Shown piece by piece: positions 1-5,700 of a stretch of 8,798 nucleotides of DNA. How positions within the stretch are numbered: position 1 is the first letter of the stretch; every line of letters begins with the position of its first letter. The notes below the pieces were generated by a model. The model was not told where the DNA came from, did not search any database, and worked only from the letters and a program-made list of their open reading frames with translations. Source of the stretch: DASQUK01 sp035641315 (GTDB lineage: Bacteria > Actinomycetota > Acidimicrobiia > Acidimicrobiales > VFJN01); assembly GCA_035641315.1 (NCBI GenBank), contig DASQUK010000168.1, forward strand, positions 1 through 8,798, given 5' to 3'. The translations under genes and the position numbers were made by a program.

Positions 1-107
1 TCGCCCGGCGGGACCACAACCTGGTGATGCCGGGCGAAGAGCCCTACGCGATCATGCCCGCGCCCGATCAGGCGTCGTCCGAGGGCGACGAGACCGACGG
101 CGGCTGA
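1..107 (+). CDS. FtsB/DivIC septum formation initiator, C-terminal end only (partial)
   Basis: The reading frame is open from base 3 and stops at TGA 105-107, leaving the last 34 residues. They contain ARRDHNLVMPGEEPYAIMP followed by an acidic, low-complexity tail. This fits the end of FtsB/DivIC proteins, where the coiled coil gives way to an 'AR..lg.v.pGE..y.v.p' segment. The family is a small bitopic membrane protein that joins FtsL and FtsQ in the divisome and helps activate septal peptidoglycan synthesis. The TM segment and coiled coil lie upstream of the window. Context supports the call: DUF501 and ppx follow on the same strand, as in Mycobacterium tuberculosis Rv1024-Rv1026, and eno would be expected just upstream. 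The gene converges on the desaturase with only 9 bases between the stop codons. The family call rests on one short motif plus synteny. Confidence 0.72.
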   Translation, partial: ARRDHNLVMPGEEPYAIMPAPDQASSEGDETDGG

Positions 108-116
108 ACGGTCCGG

Positions 117-1043
117 CTAGGCCGGCTGGCCGACCAGCTCGCGGTCGCGGTGGCGGGCCAGGCGGCGGCCGGCCCGGCCGATCCGCTCGATCCGCTTCAG
201 CAGCACGTCGCGGGCCCGCTCCGCCTCGTCGGTCAGGCCGGTCAGTTGCTCGACCCCCCAATGGCGCAGCACCACGGGGGCCAGGATCTGGTCGTGATGG
301 ATCTGGAAGTCGTAGATCCCTGCCCGGGCGATGGCGCGGGCGTGGTGCTCGAAGTCGACGATGCCGGTGCCGGGCATCTCGAAGCACCGCACCTGGCGCT
401 CGATGGCCTGCACCATCCCCGACGGGTCCACCTCGAGGGCGGCCGAGGTGGCGTCGCGGTAGAAGAGGTAGTGCCGGTTCTCGTCGGACGCCACTCGCTT
501 CATGACCTCGTAGCCGACGGGGTCGTCGAGCTGCCTGCCCGTGTTGTGGTGGGCGATCCGGGTCGCCAGCTCCTGCAGGCTCACGTACACCAGGCCGTCG
601 TGCGGCAGCTCGGGCTCGGGCACCTGCCCGCAGGTCACCTGCGCCATGCGGGCCCGCTCCAGCGCCACCGGGTCGAGCTGGCGGGTGACGGTCAGGTAGT
701 CGCGGATGACGATCGAGTGCCTACCCTCTTCGGCGGTCCAGCGGCGGCTCCACTCGCCCCACGCCGAGTCCCGCCCGAACATCGCCTCGATGGTGCGGAA
801 GTAATAGGGCAGGTTGTCCTCGGTGAGCAGGTTGACGAACAGGCTCGACCTGACCTCGTCGGACAACCCCGTGTGGGCCGCCGACCACTCCCAACCCGCC
901 TCGAAGTCGCGCCCGCGGCCCCAGGGGACCAGCTCGTGGGGGAACCACTCCTTGGCCTGCGCCAAGTGGCGGTCGAGCAGGCGGGCGGCCGTTGGCTCCA
1001 GCTCGGAGAGGAGGGCGGCGGCGTCGAGCGGCGGGTTCGGCAC
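117..1043 (-). CDS. Acyl-ACP desaturase, soluble diiron (ferritin-like) family
   Basis: This protein of about 308 residues belongs to the soluble acyl-[acyl-carrier-protein] desaturases (FA_desaturase_2), which use a diiron centre, O2 and reduced ferredoxin to insert a cis double bond into acyl chains. Numbered from GTG 1043, all expected ligands are visible: E75 in LLTEDNLPYY, E106 and H109 in AEEGRH, E158 in SLQEL, and E188 and H191 in DENRH. The length fits the bacterial members, such as mycobacterial DesA1/DesA2, which lack a plastid transit peptide. No signal peptide or membrane segment is seen, so it should act in the cytoplasm. TTG 1046 is an alternative start. GTG 1043 is preferred because a TAGGGT -10 element places transcription initiation exactly at it. 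A 28-bp dyad immediately upstream suggests repression by a TetR-type regulator, but no regulator gene is in the window. The position of the double bond cannot be told from sequence. Confidence 0.93.
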   Translation of the reverse strand: MPNPPLDAAALLSELEPTAARLLDRHLAQAKEWFPHELVPWGRGRDFEAGWEWSAAHTGLSDEVRSSLFVNLLTEDNLPYYFRTIEAMFGRDSAWGEWSRRWTAEEGRHSIVIRDYLTVTRQLDPVALERARMAQVTCGQVPEPELPHDGLVYVSLQELATRIAHHNTGRQLDDPVGYEVMKRVASDENRHYLFYRDATSAALEVDPSGMVQAIERQVRCFEMPGTGIVDFEHHARAIARAGIYDFQIHHDQILAPVVLRHWGVEQLTGLTDEAERARDVLLKRIERIGRAGRRLARHRDRELVGQPA

Positions 1044-1079
1044 CAACCCACCCTACCTACTGGTCGGTAGGGTGGTCGA
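1043..1079 (-). promoter_or_regulatory. Putative leaderless promoter of the desaturase
   Basis: Read on the minus strand, TCGACC (1079-1074; 4/6 to TTGACA) is followed after 18 bases by TAGGGT (1055-1050), which fits the actinobacterial TANNNT -10 pattern. The last T at -7 puts +1 at 1043, the G of the GTG start. A leaderless mRNA, common in actinobacteria, is therefore plausible. Both hexamers are short and match by eye only, so this is inference. Confidence 0.4.
1048..1075. promoter_or_regulatory. 28-bp dyad, probable TetR-family operator between desaturase and cyclase genes
   Basis: The arms CCACCCTACC (1048-1057) and GGTAGGGTGG (1066-1075) are perfect reverse complements separated by 8 bases. 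The centre adds further symmetric pairs (A1059/T1064, C1060/G1063), so the core TACCTACTGGTCGGTA differs in only two positions from the perfect palindrome TACCGACCGGTCGGTA. That pattern resembles sites bound by TetR/AcrR-type repressors, several of which control fatty-acid genes. The dyad covers the predicted -10 of the desaturase and lies 31 bases before the first possible start of the divergent cyclase gene, so one protein could control both. The symmetry is directly visible; the identity of the binding protein is unknown. Confidence 0.6.
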
Positions 1080-1106
1080 CCCCCAGCCAAATTTGTCCGT
1101 CCCATC

Positions 1107-2492
1107 GTGAACCGGGTCACAGCCACCCACCGGCATTGCCACGAGGTGCAGACTGTCCCAGTGGTGGAGCCCGGTGATGTACGCGTTGGCGATCAGGATC
1201 GCCAGGCGGTGATCGACGCCCTCAGCCGCCACACGGGCCAGGGACGACTCACCCTCGACGAGTTCTCCGACCTCGCCGGTCGCGTCTACGCCGCCCGGAC
1301 CCGCCGCGACCTCGACGAGCTGCTGTCCGACCTGCCCTCGGAACCGGAGGCGGTCCGCAACGTTGCGCCGCCCGCGGCGCCGGAGCGCGTTGACCAACGG
1401 GTCGGATCACGGCGCCGGTTCGTCGCTGTCATGTGCGGCACCCGGGCCCGGGGCCGCTGGCGGGCACCCCGCCGGGTGACTGGGTTTGCCTTCTGGGGGC
1501 ACGCCAAGGTCGACCTGCGGGAGGCGGTGATCGAGGAACCCGTCGTCGACGTGACCGCCTGGGCGATCATGGGCGGGGTGGAGGTGGTGGTGCCCGACGG
1601 CATCCGGGTCGAGCTCGACGGCCTGGTGGTGATGGGCGGCAGCCACAACCGCGTGAAGTCGTCGACGGAGCCGGCCGCCAGTGCGCCGCTGATCCGAGTA
1701 CACGCCCGCGGGCTGTGGGGTGGGGTCGTGGCCCGCACCGGCCGGCGTCGCTCGCGCTCGGCCGAGCGCCGCCGTCAGCTGCACCGCCACGACCTCGACG
1801 ACCACATCGAGGATCTCCGTGACATCACCCGCGAGGCCCTGCGGTCGTTGCAGGGGGCGTTCCCCCCACCGCCGCCCCCGGCATTCGCAGCGCGCCCGCG
1901 CCACCGCACGTTCTCGGGAACCCAGGGATCGCCCCTGGATGTGCGTGGGCGGAGCAACGGTCGAACGGCGACCAGCCGCCTGCCCCAGGGGACGATGACC
2001 ATCCTCGTGACCGACATGGTCGGCTCGACGGCGTTGGCCGAGGAGCTGGGTGACCGGAAATGGTGGGAGATCCTGCAGGCGCACAACGCCCTGGTGCGCG
2101 CCGAAGTCGAGCGCCACGGCGGCATCGAGGTCAAGGCGCAGGGCGACGGCTTCCTGGTGGTCTTCGCCAGCGCCCGCGAGGCCATCCTGGCGGCGGTCGA
2201 CATCCAGCGGGCGGCGGCGCGCTACCGGGCCGAGAACCCGTCCCGACCCATCGAGCTGAGGATCGGCCTGCACACCGGCGAGACCGTCGAATCCGACGGC
2301 GACGTCTTCGGCCAGAACGTGATCCTCGCGGTGCGGATCGCCGACGCCGCCGGCCCCGGGGATGTGTTGGTATCGGGGCTGACCCACGACCTGACCGCCG
2401 CCGGCGGGGACCTGCGGTTCGGTCCGGGCGAGGAGGTCTCGCTCAAGGGCTTCTCGGTGCCGTGGCGGGTGCACCGGGTCGCGTGGGCCTGA
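1107..2492 (+). CDS. DUF1707 - LiaF-like - class III adenylate/guanylate cyclase fusion protein
   Basis: Numbering is from GTG 1107. Residues 25-77 (VRVGDQDRQ, then GRLTLDEFSDLAGRVYAARTRRDLDELLSDLP) match DUF1707. Residues about 104-210 resemble the LiaF C-terminal / cell-wall-antibiotic-response beta domain, with FWGHAKVDLR, AIMGGVEVVVP and VMGGSHNRV. A basic linker and a run of six prolines (253-258) lead to a class III nucleotide cyclase domain (296-460). This carries metal-binding D303 and D347 and an ATP-type specificity pair, K343 and D399. R410 of the transition-state pair is present, but the usual Asn is I406. cAMP is the likely product if the enzyme is active. No signal peptide or TM segment is seen, so it appears cytoplasmic. 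None of GTG 1107, 1146 or 1161 has a convincing Shine-Dalgarno sequence; 1161 would fit the usual short lead into DUF1707. The gene overlaps the DUF501 gene by 10 bp, suggesting co-transcription. Domain calls are firm for the cyclase and good for the other two. Confidence 0.88.
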   Translation: MNRVTATHRHCHEVQTVPVVEPGDVRVGDQDRQAVIDALSRHTGQGRLTLDEFSDLAGRVYAARTRRDLDELLSDLPSEPEAVRNVAPPAAPERVDQRVGSRRRFVAVMCGTRARGRWRAPRRVTGFAFWGHAKVDLREAVIEEPVVDVTAWAIMGGVEVVVPDGIRVELDGLVVMGGSHNRVKSSTEPAASAPLIRVHARGLWGGVVARTGRRRSRSAERRRQLHRHDLDDHIEDLRDITREALRSLQGAFPPPPPPAFAARPRHRTFSGTQGSPLDVRGRSNGRTATSRLPQGTMTILVTDMVGSTALAEELGDRKWWEILQAHNALVRAEVERHGGIEVKAQGDGFLVVFASAREAILAAVDIQRAAARYRAENPSRPIELRIGLHTGETVESDGDVFGQNVILAVRIADAAGPGDVLVSGLTHDLTAAGGDLRFGPGEEVSLKGFSVPWRVHRVAWA

Positions 2493-2956
2493 GCGCCGGT
2501 CGCACAACCGACGCCGATCGCGCCCAGGTCGAACGGCTGCTGGGACGGCGGCCGGGGGGTGCGTTCGAGGTCGTGCTGCGCCACGACGACGGCTCGCCGC
2601 TGGTCATCCGCAATGCCCCGTTGCTCGACGACGGCACCCCGATGCCCACCCGCTTCTGGCTGGTGGGCGAGCCGGAGCGCTCGGAGGTGTCCCGCCTCGA
2701 GAGCGCTGGTGGCGTGGCCCGAGCCCAGGCCGAGGTCGACGCCGAGGCGCTCGCGGCCGCCCACGCCCGGTACGCCGCCAAGCGCGACGCCGCGCTGCCG
2801 CCGGGGTACCGGGGACCGAGGCCCTCGGGCGGGGTGGGCGGCACCCGCACGGGGGTGAAGTGCCTGCACGCGCACTACGCCTGGTATCTCGTGGGCGGCG
2901 ACGACCCGGTCGGCCGCTGGGTCCACGACCGCCTGGCGGCGCGAGACCCCCGGTAG
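2483..2956 (+). CDS. DUF501 family protein
   Basis: This 157-residue protein matches DUF501, a family of unknown function found mostly in actinobacteria. The recognisable blocks are PTRFWLVG at about residues 55-62 and the C-terminal GGVGGTRTGVKCLHAHYA at about 116-133, followed by G..DPVGRWV. The conserved C127, H129 and H131 cluster could bind a metal, but that is inference. No signal peptide or TM segment is seen. The start is taken as GTG 2483, which overlaps the end of the cyclase gene (TGA 2490-2492); GTG 2462 is a less likely in-frame alternative. The stop lies 12 bases before ppx. The neighbourhood mirrors Rv1025 between the DivIC-like Rv1024 and the Ppx Rv1026, which suggests a link to division or polyphosphate metabolism without proving one. 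Confidence 0.9.
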   Translation: MGLSAGRTTDADRAQVERLLGRRPGGAFEVVLRHDDGSPLVIRNAPLLDDGTPMPTRFWLVGEPERSEVSRLESAGGVARAQAEVDAEALAAAHARYAAKRDAALPPGYRGPRPSGGVGGTRTGVKCLHAHYAWYLVGGDDPVGRWVHDRLAARDPR

Positions 2957-2968
2957 GGTGCCCAGGTC

Positions 2969-3898
2969 ATGGGCCCCATCGCCTCGCTGGACATCGGCAC
3001 CAACTCGACCCGCGTGCTGGTGGCCCTCCCGGTCGACGGCAAGCTGGACATCCTCGACCGGCGCAACACGATCACCCGGCTGGGCCAGGGGGTCGGGGCC
3101 AGCGGGCGTCTGGCTTCGGAGGCCGTCGAGCGCACCCTCGACTGCCTGCGGGGCTACCGCGAGATCCTCGACCGCCACGGCGTCGAGCGAGTGCGGGTGG
3201 CGACCACGTCGGCCGCCCGCGACGCCACCAACCGCGACGAGTTCTTCGATGCGGTCGAGGCGCTGGTCGGCACCCGCCCCGAGCTGTTGAGCGGCGACGA
3301 GGAGGGACGCCTCTCGTTCCGGGGCGCCACCGGTGAGCTGGACCCGGGCTCGGGTCCGTTCCTGGTGGTGGACATCGGCGGCGGCTCGACCGAGTTCATC
3401 GTCGGCACCGATCGCGTCGAGGGCGTGATGTCGGTCGACGTTGGCTGCGTGCGGCTGACCGAGAAGTTCCTGTTGCACGACCCGCCCCAGCCCGAGGAGC
3501 TGACGGCCTGCATCAGCCTCACCGACGCCTACCTCGACGACGTCGTGCGTGAGATCCCGACCGTGAGCGAGGCCCGGACGCTGGTGGGGCTGGCGGGGAC
3601 GATCACCACCGTGGCGGCGGTCGAGATCGGGCTCGAGACCTACGACCGCGACCGCATCCACCACTTCCACCTCACCCGCGAGGCCGCCGAGGACGTGTTC
3701 CGCACGCTGGCCACCGAGTCGCGGGCCGAGCGCATCCACAACCCCGGGCTCGAGGAGGCGCGGGCCGACGTGATCGTCGCCGGCTGCTGCGTGCTGGTGG
3801 CGATCTTCCGCCACTTCGGGTTCGACGAGATGATCGTGTCGGAAGCCGACATCCTCGACGGGTTGGCGCTGAGCCTGCTCGATCAGCCCGGCTCATAG
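2969..3898 (+). CDS. ppx: Exopolyphosphatase, Ppx/GppA family
   Basis: The 309-residue protein is a two-lobed member of the ASKHA (actin/Hsp70-like) phosphotransferase fold. Motifs in order are DIGTNSTRVLVA (8-19, phosphate loop 1), VATTSAARDATN (77-88), SGDEEGRL (108-115, holding the catalytic glutamate, E111 or E112), VVDIGGGSTEF (133-143, phosphate loop 2), SVDVGCVRLTE (155-165), GLAGTITTVAA (207-217) and SEADILDGL (291-299). Family members remove terminal phosphate from polyphosphate or hydrolyse pppGpp to ppGpp. The short form without a C-terminal HD-like domain matches the actinobacterial Ppx1/Ppx2 proteins (Rv0496, Rv1026). Substrate preference between polyphosphate and (p)ppGpp cannot be read from sequence. 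ATG 2969 lies 12 bases after the DUF501 stop with only a weak AGG-type ribosome site, so translation may be coupled to the upstream gene. Confidence 0.95.
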   Translation: MGPIASLDIGTNSTRVLVALPVDGKLDILDRRNTITRLGQGVGASGRLASEAVERTLDCLRGYREILDRHGVERVRVATTSAARDATNRDEFFDAVEALVGTRPELLSGDEEGRLSFRGATGELDPGSGPFLVVDIGGGSTEFIVGTDRVEGVMSVDVGCVRLTEKFLLHDPPQPEELTACISLTDAYLDDVVREIPTVSEARTLVGLAGTITTVAAVEIGLETYDRDRIHHFHLTREAAEDVFRTLATESRAERIHNPGLEEARADVIVAGCCVLVAIFRHFGFDEMIVSEADILDGLALSLLDQPGS

Positions 3899-3964
3899 TC
3901 CGGCCTTCGGTCCACATCTCCGCTTTCCCGCCCGCCGGTGAGCCTCGCTACGGTCAGGAAGCGC

Positions 3965-5059
3965 ATGCCCCAGTCCGACCGCGTCCTCATGGGGCCCGGG
4001 CCCTGCAACCCCTATCCCGAGGCCGTCGAGGCCCTGGCGCGGCCGATGCTCGGCCACCTCGACCCCGCGTTCGTGGACATCCTCGACGAGACCTGCGCCC
4101 GGCTCCGCACCGTCTTCCGCACCACCAACGCGATGACCCTGCCGATCTCGGGCACCGGTTCCGCGGGAATGGAGGCGGCGTTCGTCAACGTGGTCGAGCC
4201 CGGCGACCCGGTGGTGATCGGCGTCAACGGGGTCTTCGGCGCCCGCATGTGCGACGTCGCCGCCCGCTGCGGCGCCGAGGTCGTCCGGGTCGACGTCGGC
4301 TGGGGACAGCCCGTCGATCCCGAGCGGCTGCTGGCCGCCCACCCGGCGCCCAAGGTCATCGCCGTCGTCCACGCCGAGACGTCGACCGGGGTGCGCTCCG
4401 ACATCGCCCCCCTGGGGCAGGGCAAGGGCGACGCGCTGCTGCTCGTGGACTGCGTCACCAGCCTCGGCGGCATCGAGGTCGACGTCGACGGGTGGGGCGT
4501 CGACATCGCCTACGCCGGCACGCAGAAGTGCCTCGGCGTGGCGCCCGGCCTGGCGCCGCTCACGCTGAGCGATCGGGCCCGCGAGCGCCTCGTCGAGCGC
4601 TGCCCGAGCTGGTACCTCGACCTGCGCATGATCGGGAAGTACACGGGCCCGGCGAGCGGCCCACGCGTCTACCACCACACGGCGCCGGTCTCGATGATCA
4701 TGTCGCTCCACGCCGGGCTGGGCGCCATCCTCGACGAGGCGCTGGACGCCGCCATCGCCCGCCACGCCGAGTGCGGGCGGCTGCTGCACGAGGGGCTGAC
4801 CGATCTGGGTCTCGAGCTGTTCGCCGCCGAGGGCCACCGGCTGCCCGAGCTGACCACGGTGCTGGTGCCCGACGGCGTCGACGACGCCAAGGTGCGGTCC
4901 ACGCTGTTGGAGCGCTACGGCATCGAGATCGGCGGGGGGCTGGGCGAGTACGTGGGCAAGATGTGGCGGATCGGGTGCATGGGCCACACCGCGCGGCCCC
5001 GCAACGTCACCCTGGTGCTGGGGGCGCTGGCCGAGGTCCTCGACCGGCACCGGCGATGA
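3965..5059 (+). CDS. Class V aminotransferase, alanine/serine-glyoxylate aminotransferase type
   Basis: This 364-residue PLP enzyme has the full signature of the AGXT/PucG group. GPGPCNPYPEAV and LGHLDPAF lie near the N-terminus. SGTGSAGMEAAF (62-73) is the cofactor phosphate loop, D162 in VDCVTS contacts the pyridine nitrogen, and K188 in AGTQKCLG is the Schiff-base lysine. R335 in WRIGCMGH is the likely substrate-carboxylate arginine. The family transfers an amino group from alanine, serine or ureidoglycine to glyoxylate; the exact donor is not resolved, and no purine-degradation genes are nearby. The start is ATG 3965, because AGGAAG (3956-3961) is a clear Shine-Dalgarno sequence; GTG 3938 is in frame but has none. 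The stop overlaps the next start as ATGA. The 66-base gap after ppx could hold a separate promoter, but none is convincing. Confidence 0.93.
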   Translation: MPQSDRVLMGPGPCNPYPEAVEALARPMLGHLDPAFVDILDETCARLRTVFRTTNAMTLPISGTGSAGMEAAFVNVVEPGDPVVIGVNGVFGARMCDVAARCGAEVVRVDVGWGQPVDPERLLAAHPAPKVIAVVHAETSTGVRSDIAPLGQGKGDALLLVDCVTSLGGIEVDVDGWGVDIAYAGTQKCLGVAPGLAPLTLSDRARERLVERCPSWYLDLRMIGKYTGPASGPRVYHHTAPVSMIMSLHAGLGAILDEALDAAIARHAECGRLLHEGLTDLGLELFAAEGHRLPELTTVLVPDGVDDAKVRSTLLERYGIEIGGGLGEYVGKMWRIGCMGHTARPRNVTLVLGALAEVLDRHRR

Positions 5060-5700
5060 CCAAGCTGACCGGGCGGCGGGTGCTGCTGCGTCCCCTGGTC
5101 GCCACCGACTTCGCCGCGTGGCAGGAGGTCCGCCGCCGCAACGCCGAATGGCTCACGCCCTGGGAGCCGGCCCGCAACCCCGGGCTGCCCGACGTGGTCG
5201 AGTCGGCCGAGGCGTTCGCCATGCGTTGCAGCGCCCGCGAGCGCGAGCGCCAGCTCGGCACCGGGTTCGGCTTCGGCATCTTCGTCGATCCGGCCGATTC
5301 CCAGGGTGCCACGGGGCGGGGCGGACGCGGCCGCCGCCGGTCCGAGCAGTTCGCCGGTGAGATCAACCTGTCGTCGGTGCAGCGCGGCCCGTTCCAGTCG
5401 GCCTACGTGGGCTACTGGATCGACCGGGCCCACGCGGGCCACGGCTACATGCCGGAGGCGCTGGTGGCCGTGGCCCGGTTCGCCTTCGAGCACGTGCGGC
5501 TCCACCGCATCCAGATCTCGATCATCCCCCGCAACCAACGCAGCCGCCGGGTGGTCGAGAAGCTGAAGATCCGCGACGAGGGCATCGCCCAGCGCTACCT
5601 CGAGATCAACGGCGTGTGGGAGGACCACATCCGCTACGCGCTCACGGCCGACGAATGGCACGAGCGCCGGGACGAGCTGGTGCGCGAGTGGCTCGTGTGA
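5056..5700 (+). CDS. GNAT N-acetyltransferase, RimJ/RimL-like
   Basis: The 214-residue protein starts within an ATGA overlap with the aminotransferase stop. RVLLRPLVATDFAAW (8-22) is the typical RimJ/RimL opening strand and helix. FAGEINLSSV (99-108) is the central strand. VGYWIDRAHAGHGYMPEAL (118-136) is motif A, which binds the acetyl-CoA pyrophosphate. IQISIIPRNQRSRRVVEKL (152-170) is motif B, with the N.RS..V pattern that shapes the acceptor site. Members acetylate protein N-termini or small molecules such as amino acids and aminoglycosides; the substrate here is unknown. A Gly/Arg-rich loop (about 79-97) is inserted between two core strands where most relatives have a tight turn. The end (TGA 5698-5700) overlaps the next GTG by 4 bp. 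Confidence 0.9.
   Translation: MTKLTGRRVLLRPLVATDFAAWQEVRRRNAEWLTPWEPARNPGLPDVVESAEAFAMRCSARERERQLGTGFGFGIFVDPADSQGATGRGGRGRRRSEQFAGEINLSSVQRGPFQSAYVGYWIDRAHAGHGYMPEALVAVARFAFEHVRLHRIQISIIPRNQRSRRVVEKLKIRDEGIAQRYLEINGVWEDHIRYALTADEWHERRDELVREWLV

Noticed and set aside
113..125. CCGGC-TAG-GCCGG inverted repeat between convergent stops, considered as a bidirectional terminator
   Set aside because: It has only a 5-bp stem, a 3-base loop and no T-run on either side, and it overlaps the desaturase stop codon.
150..1070. Plus-strand reading frame opposite the desaturase
   Set aside because: The minus-strand frame carries all diiron ligands; the plus frame is low complexity and would run through the operator.
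2222..3814. Long minus-strand reading frame opposite DUF501 and ppx
   Set aside because: Its translation is His/Gly/Ala/Arg-rich low complexity with no recognisable motif, while the plus strand encodes clear family proteins. Long antisense frames are expected at this GC content.
3893..5050. Minus-strand reading frame opposite the aminotransferase
   Set aside because: It is antisense to a well-conserved PLP enzyme and its composition is typical of reversed high-GC codons.
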